A DNA stretch of 37,076 bases from an uncultured Alsobacter sp. (GCF_945952055.1 NZ_CAMFHB010000054.1:1-37076); one strand, 5' to 3'; numbered from the stretch's first letter, positions 1 to 8,132 are shown. Notes: generated by a model not told the origin, from the sequence alone. Numbers and translations: made by a program.

Positions 1-79
1 GGAACACGGCAATGCAATGAGTGCAAGCGACGCTGGTTTCGCGTCCCCGCAACCAAAATACGCAGTGCTCACGCGCTGA
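1..79 (+). CDS. 3' end of an unidentified protein (partial)
   Basis: Reading from base 2, an open frame runs to a TGA at 77-79, and a strong intrinsic terminator begins four bases later, which is why I call it the tail of a real gene entering from the left. The visible C-terminus ends in ...KYAVLTR. Third-position GC is lower than in the genes to the right. I do not recognise the family from about 25 residues. The other two plus frames also stay open across this short stretch, so the frame choice rests mainly on the position of the stop relative to the terminator. Confidence 0.4.
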   Translation, partial: EHGNAMSASDAGFASPQPKYAVLTR

Positions 80-82
80 ACC

Positions 83-111
83 AACGCCGCCCCTTCCCGG
101 GCGGCGTTTTT
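83..111 (+). terminator. Rho-independent terminator
   Basis: A perfect 10-bp stem (83-92 with 99-108), GC-rich at its core, has a 6-nt loop and a run of five T (107-111) at its 3' side. It reads as a terminator only on the plus strand. It therefore closes the gene entering from the left and insulates it from frlD, which is transcribed toward it. On the minus strand there is no U-run after the stem. The stretch 112-186 shows nothing else. Confidence 0.85.
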
Positions 112-186
112 GCGTTTTGGGCTCCCGCTTCCCTGCCCGCCCCCCTTGCGCCGGCGATCTCCCGTCCCGGTCCCCGCAGCCCGCGC

Positions 187-1008
187 TCAGGCCGCCCCGG
201 TCTGGACGGTGGAGGGGACGCCATAGCCGACCGCGCCACAATAACCGCACGTCCGCGCGGCCTCGTCCGCAGCAGCCTGCAGCACGGCGTCGGGAGATTC
301 GTCGCGCAGCAGCCCGACGAGCACCCTGGCGATGAAACTGTCGCCGGCTCCCAATGTGTCGACGACGGTTGCTGGAGCCGCCGTGATCTCATGCCATCCG
401 TCGTTCCCCGACAGGACCGCGCCGTCCGCGCCCCGGGTCGCGAGAACCCAACGCGCCCCGGCCGCATGCATGGCGCCGACGACCCCGCGCAACTCCGCCG
501 TCGAGGATTCGGTCGCAGAGATCGACGCGAGCCAGCAATGCGCCGCAACGCGCGCGCGATGGTCGGGCTCGCGGCGTGTGGAAAAATCGTAGGACAGGCG
601 CGTGGCCAACGAGATGGCGCCGAGGCATCCGTCGAGCCCGGCGTGCTGGTAGACGTGAGCGGCGTCATGACGGGCGATGAAGTCCAGGTCTCCACGGCTA
701 GGCTCGAATCGCGACACGCCCAGATCGTAGGAAACGAACTGGCGGTCGCCGCCCACGTGCCCGATCACGCAATGGGCTGTCCTGCCCTCAACCACGCGAA
801 GATGGCTTGCATCGACGCCTTCGGTGTCGAGCACGTGCCGGATCAGGCGGCCGGGGGCATCGTCGCCGACCGCGCCCACGTAGGCGGCAGCGGCGCCGCA
901 GCGCCGCGCGAACACCGAGACGTTGAAGCAGTTCCCGCCGGGGTACATCAGCCCGTCACTGAGGTAGCAATCGACGTCGTTGTCGCCCACGCCAACGATG
1001 CGCACCAT
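187..1008 (-). CDS. frlD: PfkB-family sugar kinase, fructoselysine 6-kinase-like (FrlD)
   Basis: This 273-residue ribokinase-fold kinase is expected to phosphorylate the 6-hydroxyl of an imported sugar-amine (Amadori) compound in the cytoplasm. The N-terminus has GDN (8-10), VDxY (12-15) and GGN (24-26). GDNxVDxY followed by PGGNxxNV is the pattern of FrlD proteins, unlike most PfkB sugar kinases. The C-terminal catalytic GAGD motif is at 220-223. I chose the ATG at 1008 because GGAGAG lies just upstream and the protein then starts where E. coli FrlD does; the GTG at 1050 lies inside the operator. The gene diverges from an FrlB-like deglycase, its normal pathway partner. The exact substrate (fructosyl-lysine, -asparagine, -glutamine or another amine) cannot be read from sequence. 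Confidence 0.85.
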   Translation of the reverse strand: MVRIVGVGDNDVDCYLSDGLMYPGGNCFNVSVFARRCGAAAAYVGAVGDDAPGRLIRHVLDTEGVDASHLRVVEGRTAHCVIGHVGGDRQFVSYDLGVSRFEPSRGDLDFIARHDAAHVYQHAGLDGCLGAISLATRLSYDFSTRREPDHRARVAAHCWLASISATESSTAELRGVVGAMHAAGARWVLATRGADGAVLSGNDGWHEITAAPATVVDTLGAGDSFIARVLVGLLRDESPDAVLQAAADEAARTCGYCGAVGYGVPSTVQTGAA

Positions 1009-1030
1009 GCCGAACTCTCCGATTGACAAC

Positions 1031-1050
1031 GTGTGAGAACGTTCGCACAC
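1031..1050. promoter_or_regulatory. LacI-family operator palindrome
   Basis: The 20-bp stretch is an inverted repeat with 18 of 20 positions symmetric around a central CG. Its core is TGTGAGAACGTTCGCACA (1032-1049). An even-length palindrome centred on CG and built around AACGTT is the classic form of LacI/GalR operators. The only local-repressor gene of that family is at 8133-9278, at the end of the same gene series, and is the likely binder. The palindrome and its position between two divergent catabolic genes are seen directly; the pairing with this LacI is inferred. Confidence 0.75.
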
Positions 1051-1070
1051 TGCCCTCGCATCGTCAACGA

Positions 1071-1087
1071 GCGGGCAAAAAGCCCGC
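1071..1087 (+). other. Hairpin in the frlB leader
   Basis: A perfect 6-bp GC stem (GCGGGC with GCCCGC) encloses a five-A loop, ending 22 bp before the frlB start codon. In a transcript starting near 1055 it would lie in the 5' untranslated region. There is no U-run after it on the plus strand, so it is not a standard terminator. It could stabilise the leader or modulate translation. On the opposite strand the loop is five T inside the stem, which also does not make a terminator. Confidence 0.4.
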
Positions 1088-1109
1088 GCCGTACACCCGA
1101 GAGACGAGA

Positions 1110-2111
1110 ATGGGCGCTCACACCAAGGCCGATGTCGCCGCAGCGCTGGACGCCATTGCCGAAAGGCCGCTCTCGCATGTCTTCCTGGTCGCCTGTGGCG
1201 GGTCCTTCTCGATCATGCTGGCCGGAAAATATCTCATGGACCGGACCGCGCCCGACCTGCCGTGCGACGCGCTCAATGCGGACGAGTTCATCTGCCGTTC
1301 GCCCGCGCGCCTCGGTCCGCGGGCGCTGGTGATCCTGTGCTCGCAGACCGGCACGACCAAGGAGACCGTCGCCGCTGCGCGCTTCGCCCGTGAAAAGGGT
1401 GCCGTCACCATCGCCATGTCGCTCGACCTGGCGTCGCCGCTGGCCTCTGCTTCGGATCACCGGGTGGCATATCGGGCGCACTACACCACCGGCGAAAGCA
1501 TTGACGCGTCCGACAGCAACTATGCCGTCCTTTATGCGCTGCTCGTGGGGCTGCTCGCCCAACGGGGGCAGGCCGACCTGCGCCCCGCGCTGGCGACGAG
1601 CCTTGCCGGCCTGCAGCCCACCATCGACAAGGCCAAGGAGCGCCTCTGCGCGCCGATCGCCGCCTATGCCGAGAGTTTCGCCACTGCACCCGCCGTCTAT
1701 ACGCTGGCAGCTGGGCCAAATTCCGGGGCAGCGTATTCATTCGCGATCTGCGTCCTCATGGAAATGCAGTGGATCAACTCGCAAGCCGTCCACGCCGACG
1801 AGTTCTTTCACGGGCCGTTCGAGGTGGTTGACAAGTCGGCTCGCTTCATCGCGCTGCTCGGGACCGGCCCGACCAGGAGGCTGGAAGAGCGAGCGCGAGA
1901 CTTCCTGATGCGGTACGGCGATCCGGGCAACATCCTGGTTCTCGATGCGGCCGACCTCGATCTCGACGCCCTGGCGGACCCGTTCCGGGAGCTCTTCGTG
2001 CCGTTGATCTTCTTCGACGTCCTGTGGGTGTTCGCGTACCGCCTGGCGGCGGTGCGGCAGAAGCCGATGCTCGAAGCCCGGCGCTACATGAAGAAAATCA
2101 CGAACTACTGA
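1110..2111 (+). CDS. frlB: SIS-domain sugar-amine-6-phosphate deglycase, FrlB-like
   Basis: This 333-residue protein has two sugar isomerase (SIS) domains and matches E. coli FrlB (340 residues) in length and layout. FrlB-type enzymes cleave a phosphorylated Amadori compound into glucose 6-phosphate and the free amine or amino acid. Visible landmarks are CGGS at 29-32 in the first SIS domain, the SQTGTTKET phosphate-binding loop, and EFFHGPFE in the second domain. Glu231 and His234 of that motif match the EFxHGPxE motif of FrlB/FraB. I chose ATG 1110 (preceded by GAGAGACGAGA) over GTG 1023 because upstream residues have no counterpart in the family and would overlap the operator. It leads the plus-strand catabolic operon. 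Other SIS deglycases (glucoselysine-type) are the main alternative. Confidence 0.85.
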   Translation: MGAHTKADVAAALDAIAERPLSHVFLVACGGSFSIMLAGKYLMDRTAPDLPCDALNADEFICRSPARLGPRALVILCSQTGTTKETVAAARFAREKGAVTIAMSLDLASPLASASDHRVAYRAHYTTGESIDASDSNYAVLYALLVGLLAQRGQADLRPALATSLAGLQPTIDKAKERLCAPIAAYAESFATAPAVYTLAAGPNSGAAYSFAICVLMEMQWINSQAVHADEFFHGPFEVVDKSARFIALLGTGPTRRLEERARDFLMRYGDPGNILVLDAADLDLDALADPFRELFVPLIFFDVLWVFAYRLAAVRQKPMLEARRYMKKITNY

Positions 2112-2173
2112 GCAGAAGTAGCCGCAGTACAGGCAGCGCATAGACGCCCGCGATCAAGACAAACACCAGAGAG

Positions 2174-2180
2174 AAGGAGG
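2174..2180 (+). promoter_or_regulatory. Strong Shine-Dalgarno of dctP
   Basis: AAGGAGG lies 5 nt before the ATG at 2186. It decides between that ATG and the out-of-frame ATG at 2181, which sits directly against it. A strong site suits a periplasmic binding protein that must be made in excess of its membrane partners. Confidence 0.7.
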
Positions 2181-2185
2181 ATGGC

Positions 2186-3193
2186 ATGCCCTTTTCCAAG
2201 ATCACGCGCCGCGCGCTGGCCGGCGCAGCGGTTTCGGTGGCCCTCGCAGCCATGTCCCTGGGCGCGCAGGCCCAGACCCCGACCGCGATCCGGATCGCTT
2301 CAGTCAATCCGCCGACGGCCGAGTCCCTCGTCTTCGTGCAGAAGGTCGCGGACCGGGTCACCGAGCGCACCCAGGGCCGCGTGACCTTCCGGCTTTTCCC
2401 GTCCGGTCAGCTCGGCACGACCAACGACTCCATCGAGCAGGCCAGCCAGGGCCAGCCCGTGATCACCTACACGTCGGCCTCCTTCATGGCCGGCTTCGGC
2501 GTCCCCGAACTGTCCGTCATCGAAGGGCCCTTCATCGTCGCCAACAACGAGGAGGGTGAACGCCTGGCGTTCTCGCCGCTCCTGCAGGGCTGGTACGACC
2601 AACTCGCCGCCAAGTCCGGCATCCGCGTCATCGCCCTCAACTGGTTCGACGGCCCCCGCCACATGATCGGCAATGCCGGTTACGGCAAGCCCGAAAGCCT
2701 GAAGGGCGTTCGGATGCGCGTCCCGCCGGTGGAGACGTGGATCAAGACCTTCGAGCCCCTCGGCGTCGTTGCGACCACGGTAGAGGCCGCGGAGGTCTAT
2801 TCGGCGCTGTCGCAGGGCGTCGTGGCCGCCGCCGAGTCGCCGCTGACGGGTTTGCGGGCGAGCAAGTGGTTCGAGGTGTCCAAGCACATCACGCTGACCG
2901 GCCATTTCAACCTGTTCACCGGCTGGGTGATGAGCGAGGCGACCTTCAAGGGGCTGTCGGCCGGCGACCGCGCCATCCTCCTCGAGGAGTTCCGCAAGGG
3001 TGGCCAGGAGCTGTCGAAGGTCTCCGCGGAACGCGGTGCCGCCATTCGCAAGGAATTCGAAGCCGCCGGCGTGACATTCCACGAGGCGGACATCCCGGCC
3101 TACCGCAAGATGACCGCCAGCTTCTACACGAGCTTCCCGAAGTGGCCCGCCGGGCTCCACGAGAAGGTCCTGGCGGCGGCCGCCGGCAAGTAG
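2186..3193 (+). CDS. dctP: TRAP transporter periplasmic solute-binding protein
   Basis: This 335-residue DctP-family receptor binds the substrate in the periplasm and delivers it to the membrane pair encoded next. Residues 1-29 form a Sec signal peptide with an AQA cleavage site. The mature protein carries the family's conserved arginine in the RVPP segment (Arg178), which pairs with a substrate carboxylate in characterised members. This argues for a carboxylate-bearing substrate, such as a sugar-amino-acid conjugate, rather than a plain sugar or amine. It lies 74 bp after frlB and 54 bp before dctQ, on the same strand. Pairing of a TRAP importer with FrlB/FrlD-like enzymes is unusual, since the known fructoselysine and fructose-asparagine systems use other transporter types. 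Confidence 0.92.
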   Translation: MPFSKITRRALAGAAVSVALAAMSLGAQAQTPTAIRIASVNPPTAESLVFVQKVADRVTERTQGRVTFRLFPSGQLGTTNDSIEQASQGQPVITYTSASFMAGFGVPELSVIEGPFIVANNEEGERLAFSPLLQGWYDQLAAKSGIRVIALNWFDGPRHMIGNAGYGKPESLKGVRMRVPPVETWIKTFEPLGVVATTVEAAEVYSALSQGVVAAAESPLTGLRASKWFEVSKHITLTGHFNLFTGWVMSEATFKGLSAGDRAILLEEFRKGGQELSKVSAERGAAIRKEFEAAGVTFHEADIPAYRKMTASFYTSFPKWPAGLHEKVLAAAAGK

Positions 3194-3247
3194 ACGTTGC
3201 TGCTGCGGTGACCACGCCCTGGGGCGGCGTGACGAAAGGGGGGCGGC

Positions 3248-3733
3248 GTGAGGGTGCTTGACGCAATCCTGTCGATCATCGGAACCGTCGTTCCGGTGGT
3301 TCTGCTGGCTCTCGTGATCATCGTGGTCACCGCCAACATCATCGCCCGAAACGTCTTCGGGCTCCCGTTCCATGCGGCCCACGACATCGCCATGCTGGCC
3401 TTCGCCGGTGTCGTGTGGTTTGGGCTGGTCGGCGCCGCGCTCGACGGGCAGTTCTTCGGCGTCGACTATTTCGTCGATCGACTGCCCGGCAGGCTGCCGC
3501 TGTACTGCCGGATCGCGTCGCGCGCGGTCGTCGTCATCTGCAGCGCGGCGATCATCTACTCCGCGTGGATGCAGATCGGAACCGCGCGCTTCTCGCGGTT
3601 CCTGTCGCTCGGCTGGCCCAAATGGATCGTCTCGGCCGGCCTGCTCGTCTCCATGGTTCTCGTCATCGTGGTGCAGGTCCGCGAGATGGTTCGGTTGTAC
3701 CGCGGTGAGGCTGTCGGGAGGACGACGTCGTGA
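3248..3733 (+). CDS. dctQ: TRAP transporter small membrane subunit
   Basis: This 161-residue hydrophobic protein has four predicted membrane segments (roughly residues 6-28, 44-65, 86-106 and 124-147) and the WFGLVGAALDG-type centre of DctQ proteins. It forms the transport complex with DctM in the inner membrane. The start is a GTG at 3248 preceded by an A/G-rich AAAGGGGGG; a second GTG two codons later is possible. Its TGA overlaps the GTG start of dctM (GTGA), so the two are translationally coupled. Confidence 0.92.
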   Translation: MRVLDAILSIIGTVVPVVLLALVIIVVTANIIARNVFGLPFHAAHDIAMLAFAGVVWFGLVGAALDGQFFGVDYFVDRLPGRLPLYCRIASRAVVVICSAAIIYSAWMQIGTARFSRFLSLGWPKWIVSAGLLVSMVLVIVVQVREMVRLYRGEAVGRTTS

Positions 3734-5004
3734 TCCTTGCGTCCATCGTCTTCTTCCTCCTCCTGGTCTTCGGCGTCCCCGTGGCGTTCGTGATGCTCGG
3801 CGCATCCGTGTTCTACTTCGTCGAGAACCCGATGATGGCCAGCATCGTGGCGCAGCGCATGTCGTCGTCGCTGGAATCCTTTCCGCTGCTCGCGGTGCCT
3901 TTCTTCGTCTTCGCCGGGGCGGCAATGGCCCGCGGCGGGATCGCCGACCGGCTGTATGGCCTCGCCGACGCAATGGTGGGCCACTGGCGCGGCGGCCTGG
4001 CCCAGGTCGGCGTGCTGAATTCGCTCTTCATCGGCGCCATGTCGGGGTCGGCCAATGCCGATGCGGCCATCGATGCGCGCTCGCTGGTCCCGATCATGCG
4101 GCGCCAGGGATACTCCAACGGCTTCGGCTCCGCGATCAGCGTGGTCTCCGGGGTCATAGCGCCGCTGTTGCCGCCCAGCATCGGCCTGATCATCTACGGA
4201 CTGCTGACCGACACGTCGATCGGCCGGCTGTTTATCGGCGGCATCGTTCCGGCGGTGCTGTGCACGCTCGTGCTGATGGCGACGGTCCGCCACCTCGCCA
4301 TCCGCCGCAACTACGCATCCTCGCGCACGACCCGGATGGCGGGGCCGGAGATCGCGACCCGCTTCCGCGCCGCCCTGTGGGCACTGGCCATGCCGGTCAT
4401 GCTCATCGTGGGGCTGCGTGGCGGCTGGTTCACGCCGACGGAACTCGGCGCCATGGCCGCCCTGTATGCGCTCGCGGTCGGGCTCTTCATCTACCGCGGC
4501 TTTGGCGCCACCGACATCTACGACCTGCTGCGGGAGGCGGCGTTCACCACCGCCAGTGTCATGTTCATCGTCGCAGCCGCGGGCGTCCTCGGCATCATTC
4601 TCGCGCTGGAGCAGGTCCCCCAGCGCATCGTCGAGGCGCTCCTGACGCTCTCCGACAACAAGTACGTCGTGCTCTCCATCATCATGCTGGCGCTGCTCGT
4701 GCTGGGCACCATCCTGGAGGGGATCGCCCTCCTCGTCATTCTCGCGCCGCTGCTTCTCCAGGTGGCCACCAAGATCGGGATCGATCCGGTCCACTTCGGG
4801 ATCCTGATCGTCTTCAACACCACGATCGCGTCGATCAGTCCGCCCGTCGGGACCGTCATCTACACCGTCTGCTCGATTACTAAATGCACGCTCGAGGAAC
4901 TGACCGTCGAAATGCTCCCGTTCATGCTGACGCTCACCGTCCTCCTCTTCATCCTGACGTTCTGCCCGCCGCTCGTGACCTTCCTTCCCAACCTGATGTT
5001 CTAG
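3730..5004 (+). CDS. dctM: TRAP transporter large permease subunit
   Basis: This 424-residue polytopic membrane protein is the sodium-driven translocation subunit of a TRAP transporter. It has about a dozen hydrophobic segments and family motifs such as GSANADAAID and the SISPPVGTVIY stretch near the C-terminus. Its GTG start overlaps the dctQ stop by four bases, with GGAGG just upstream. It ends three bases before the next gene, so it is surely cotranscribed with the enzyme genes. The sequence gives no direct substrate information. Confidence 0.95.
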   Translation: MILASIVFFLLLVFGVPVAFVMLGASVFYFVENPMMASIVAQRMSSSLESFPLLAVPFFVFAGAAMARGGIADRLYGLADAMVGHWRGGLAQVGVLNSLFIGAMSGSANADAAIDARSLVPIMRRQGYSNGFGSAISVVSGVIAPLLPPSIGLIIYGLLTDTSIGRLFIGGIVPAVLCTLVLMATVRHLAIRRNYASSRTTRMAGPEIATRFRAALWALAMPVMLIVGLRGGWFTPTELGAMAALYALAVGLFIYRGFGATDIYDLLREAAFTTASVMFIVAAAGVLGIILALEQVPQRIVEALLTLSDNKYVVLSIIMLALLVLGTILEGIALLVILAPLLLQVATKIGIDPVHFGILIVFNTTIASISPPVGTVIYTVCSITKCTLEELTVEMLPFMLTLTVLLFILTFCPPLVTFLPNLMF

Positions 5005-5007
5005 ATC

Positions 5008-5955
5008 ATGCGCTTCTATGACGCCGAAGCCGTTCATGCGCTGCTGGCCTATCCGGAGCTGATCGAAGCCCTGCGCCAGGCCCATCGCCAGGCGGGGCCC
5101 GACGCCGCGCACATGGTGCGAGACGATCCCGCCGGCGGCGACAACAGGTTCGTCGTGCTGGTGGGCTGGCAGGGCGGATCCGTCATCGCGGTGAAGATGG
5201 TCGGCGTGTTCCCCGACAACCTCGCCCTCACGCCCCCGCAGCCCTCCGTCCAGGGGCTGGTCGCGGTCTTCGATGCCGCAACCGGAGCGCCGGTGCTGGC
5301 GGCGGACGGCGCCGCCATGACCTTCCGCAAGACCGCGGCTGACTCCGCGCTCGGCGCCAGCCTACTGGCCCGGCCGGACGCGCGCGTCCTCCTCATTGTC
5401 GGAGCGGGCGGACTCGCGCCCCACGTTCTCGAGGCCCATCGCGCCGCGCGCCCGTCGATCGACCGGGTGCTGGTGTGGAACAGGACGCATCACCGGGCCG
5501 AGGCGCTGGCGCGCGCGCAGGCAGGGCGAGGATTCACGATCCGCGCCGTGTCCAACCTCGACGAAGCCGTGGCGGAGGCCGACGTGATCTCCTGTGTCAC
5601 CATGTCGGACGCGCCGCTGGTGAGGGGTGCGCTGCTCAAGCCCGGCGCCCATCTGGATCTCGTCGGCGCGTACCTTCCGACCATGCGCGAGGCCGACGAC
5701 GACGCCATGGCACGGGGCTCGATCTTCGTCGACACGCGCTCGGGCATGGAAGGGGCGGGCGACCTGGCCCAACCGGTCCAGAGCGGCCGCATCGACTGGT
5801 CGAACGTGCGGGCCGACCTCTTCGACCTGTGTGGGGGACGCCATCCGGGCCGCACGCATGCTGACGAGATCACGGTCTTCAAGAACGTCGGCGGCGGCCA
5901 TCTCGACCTCTTCACGGCGCAGTGGCTGAGAGCCGTCGCGGGGCGCGCCCCATGA
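5008..5955 (+). CDS. Ornithine cyclodeaminase / mu-crystallin family protein
   Basis: This 315-residue NAD(P)-binding enzyme belongs to the OCD/mu-crystallin family, whose members include ornithine cyclodeaminase, ketimine and pyrroline-2-carboxylate reductases, and alanine or opine-type dehydrogenases. The family RKTAAxSALGA segment lies before a Rossmann motif (GAGGLAPHV), followed by VWNRTHHRAEAL. The true ornithine cyclodeaminases are usually longer (about 350), so a reductase or dehydrogenase acting on the amine released by the deglycase is more likely. It starts 4 bp after dctM and overlaps the next start codon (ATGA), so both are coupled. The substrate is not identifiable from sequence. 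Confidence 0.85.
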   Translation: MRFYDAEAVHALLAYPELIEALRQAHRQAGPDAAHMVRDDPAGGDNRFVVLVGWQGGSVIAVKMVGVFPDNLALTPPQPSVQGLVAVFDAATGAPVLAADGAAMTFRKTAADSALGASLLARPDARVLLIVGAGGLAPHVLEAHRAARPSIDRVLVWNRTHHRAEALARAQAGRGFTIRAVSNLDEAVAEADVISCVTMSDAPLVRGALLKPGAHLDLVGAYLPTMREADDDAMARGSIFVDTRSGMEGAGDLAQPVQSGRIDWSNVRADLFDLCGGRHPGRTHADEITVFKNVGGGHLDLFTAQWLRAVAGRAP

Positions 5956-8000
5956 GCGATCGGTCGGACCCGCTGCTCACGCCGTTCAGGCTGAAGCACC
6001 TGACGCTGAAGAACCGCTTCATGTCGACGGCGCATGAGCCGGGCTATGGCGAAGACGGCATGCCGAAGGCTCGCTATCGCCTTTATCACGCAGAGAAGGC
6101 CAGAGGCGGGATTGCGCTGACGATGACAGCCGGGTCCGCCGTCGTGTCGCGCGACAGCCCCGCCGTCTTCGGCAACCTGCACCTCTACGACGACGCCATC
6201 GTGCCGTGGCTGCGCGAGATGGCGGACGCCTGCCACGAGCATGACTGCAAGGTGATGATCCAGATCACTCACCTGGGTCGCCGCACCGCCTGGAACACCG
6301 GCGACTGGTTGCCCGTTCTCGCGCCGTCCCCGGTGCGCGAGCCCGCGCATCGGGCCTTTCCCAAGACGGCCGAGCACTGGGATCTCGACCGCATCGTCGC
6401 CGACTACGCGAGCGCGGCGCAGCGGTGCCAGGCGGCGGGCCTCGACGGGTTGGAGTTCGAGGCCTACGGCCATCTGATGGACCAGTTCTGGTCGCCCGCC
6501 ACCAACCGGCGCGACGACGAGTATGGCGGCTCGCTCGACGACCGTCTTCGCTTCAGCTGGCGCGTCATCGACGCAGTGCGCGCCGCGGTGGGACCGGACT
6601 TCGTCGTCGGGATCCGCATGACGGCCGACGAGGCGCTGAAGGACGGGCTGTCGCGCGCCGACGGTGTCGAGATCGCAAGGCGCATGGCCGCCAGCGGCAA
6701 GGTGGATTTCCTCAACATCATTCGGGGCTCGGTCGAGAGCGACGTGTCGCTCGCCAAAGTCATCCCGCTGCACGGCACGCCGGCGTCCCCGCATCTCGAC
6801 TTCGCGGGCGAGGTTCGCTCGGCCGCGCGGTTTCCCGTCTTCCACGCAGCGCGCATCAACGATGTCGCCACCGCGCGCCACGCCATCGCTTCGGGCAAGC
6901 TGGACATGGTCGGCATGACTCGAGCCCACATCGCCGATCCGCATATCGCCCGGAAGGTCGCGGCCGGCCACGAGCACCATGTCCGCCCCTGCGTCGGCGC
7001 AAGCTATTGCGTCGACCGGGGCGGCGAGGGCGGCGAGACGCTGTGCATCCACAACGCCGCCACAAGCCGCGAAGCGACGATGCCGCACGTCATCGCGCGA
7101 AGCGAGGGGCCCCTGCGCAGGGTGCTCGTGGTCGGCGCGGGCCCGGCCGGGTTGGAGGCCGCGCGCGTCGCCGCGGAGCGCGGACACCACGTCACCGTGT
7201 GCGAGGCCGCCGGGAAGGCCGGCGGGCAACTCAGGCTTGCGACGCAGAACCCGCGCCGCCGCGAACTGGTCGGCATCATCGACTGGCGGCTAGCCGAACT
7301 GCAGCGCCTCGGCGTCGAACTGCGCTACGACACCTGGATCGAGGCCGGCGACGTCGATCCGTTCAAACCCGACGTCGTCATCGTCGCCACGGGCGGCGTG
7401 CCGCAGTCGCCGGCGCTCGAAGCGGGCGACGACCTCGTCGTCTCGAGCTGGGACGTGCTGGCGGGCACCGTGCAGATCGCCCAGAACGTCCTCGTCTACG
7501 ACGACAACGGCGCTCACCCCGGGATGTCCGCGGCCGAGATGATCGCAAAGGCCGGCTCTCGCCTCGAGATCGTGACCCCCGAACGCAACTTCGCCCCCGA
7601 CATCGGACCCTTCAACCACGTCCCCTACATGCAGGCCTTCCGGCGACACGGGGCGCAGCTGACGATCACCACGCGCCTCACATCCGTCCGACGTGACGGA
7701 AACGCCCTCGTCGCCACGCTCTCGTCCGACTACGCGCCGGAGATCCGGGAAGAGCGACGCGTCGACCAGGTTGTCGTCGAACACGGAACGGCACCGATGG
7801 ACGATCTCTATCTCGCCCTGCGCCCCCGCTCCATGAACCGCGGGGAGGTCGACTACGAAGCCCTGACGGCCGGGCGTCCGCCGTTTCCGGACCGCAATCC
7901 CGATGGCGACTTCGTCCTGATCCGCATTGGCGACGCCATCCAGTCGCGCAACGTGCACGCTGCGATCTACGACGGACTTCGGTACGGTCTGCTGCTGTAG
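5952..8000 (+). CDS. Old-yellow-enzyme/FAD fusion oxidoreductase, N-methylproline demethylase-like
   Basis: This 682-residue enzyme joins an N-terminal FMN TIM barrel (about 1-340) to a C-terminal FAD/NAD(P) region (GAGPAG after about residue 395). This is the layout of trimethylamine dehydrogenase, histamine dehydrogenase and stachydrine/N-methylproline demethylases. SPATNRRDDEYGGS is a classic barrel motif. The cluster segment reads Cys347, Ala350, Cys353, Cys365, so one of four canonical [4Fe-4S] cysteines is alanine. The start at 5952 overlaps the preceding stop, which beats the earlier in-frame start at 5922. In this operon it probably demethylates or oxidises the amine released from the sugar conjugate; that role is inferred. 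Confidence 0.85.
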   Translation: MSDRSDPLLTPFRLKHLTLKNRFMSTAHEPGYGEDGMPKARYRLYHAEKARGGIALTMTAGSAVVSRDSPAVFGNLHLYDDAIVPWLREMADACHEHDCKVMIQITHLGRRTAWNTGDWLPVLAPSPVREPAHRAFPKTAEHWDLDRIVADYASAAQRCQAAGLDGLEFEAYGHLMDQFWSPATNRRDDEYGGSLDDRLRFSWRVIDAVRAAVGPDFVVGIRMTADEALKDGLSRADGVEIARRMAASGKVDFLNIIRGSVESDVSLAKVIPLHGTPASPHLDFAGEVRSAARFPVFHAARINDVATARHAIASGKLDMVGMTRAHIADPHIARKVAAGHEHHVRPCVGASYCVDRGGEGGETLCIHNAATSREATMPHVIARSEGPLRRVLVVGAGPAGLEAARVAAERGHHVTVCEAAGKAGGQLRLATQNPRRRELVGIIDWRLAELQRLGVELRYDTWIEAGDVDPFKPDVVIVATGGVPQSPALEAGDDLVVSSWDVLAGTVQIAQNVLVYDDNGAHPGMSAAEMIAKAGSRLEIVTPERNFAPDIGPFNHVPYMQAFRRHGAQLTITTRLTSVRRDGNALVATLSSDYAPEIREERRVDQVVVEHGTAPMDDLYLALRPRSMNRGEVDYEALTAGRPPFPDRNPDGDFVLIRIGDAIQSRNVHAAIYDGLRYGLLL

Positions 8001-8132
8001 GCGCCCTGTGACGCACTGCGGGTTCGGACGGTTCACGGCTGCTGCGAACGGTCGGGTTCCACCTTTTCGCGGCATGCTATAGCCAACCGCGCATGCGAGC
8101 GTGTAACCACGCCTTCCGACTGCGGTAGACCC
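8001..8132 (+). promoter_or_regulatory. Likely lacI promoter region
   Basis: These 132 bp precede the LacI-family gene. A TATAGC at 8078-8083 could be a -10 box, with a weak TTCCAC 15 bp upstream. Two GCATGC palindromes (8072-8077 and 8091-8096) flank it. At 8041-8058 there is a degenerate relative of the 1031-1050 operator with a good left half (GCTGCGAAC) and a poor right half, which might serve autoregulation. No terminator is visible for the upstream operon. Confidence 0.3.

Larger units (their letters stand above)
1009..1109. promoter_or_regulatory. Divergent frlD/frlB promoter region
   Basis: These 101 bp separate two divergent genes. A TTGACA-like -35 box for rightward transcription is at 1023-1028, directly beside the palindrome at 1031-1050; the -10 region about 17 bp further on is weak. 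On the minus strand TTGACG (1067-1062) could be the leftward -35 box. The operator would lie in both promoters, so one repressor dimer could silence both directions. A GC-rich hairpin (1071-1087) lies in the frlB leader. The promoters are inferred from motif spacing only. Confidence 0.55.

Noticed and set aside
1-79. tRNA or tmRNA 3' end at the left edge
   Set aside because: I could not find a T-loop GGTTCGA-type core or a CCA-adjacent acceptor stem; the stretch is better explained as the end of a coding frame before a terminator.
1006-1050. GTG start at 1050 for the frlD-like gene
   Set aside because: It lies inside the operator palindrome, and the ATG at 1008 has a ribosome-binding site and matches the family N-terminus.
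5701-5730. Sigma-54-like TGGCACG at about 5708
   Set aside because: It is inside the OCD-family gene and lacks the downstream TTGC element at the required spacing.
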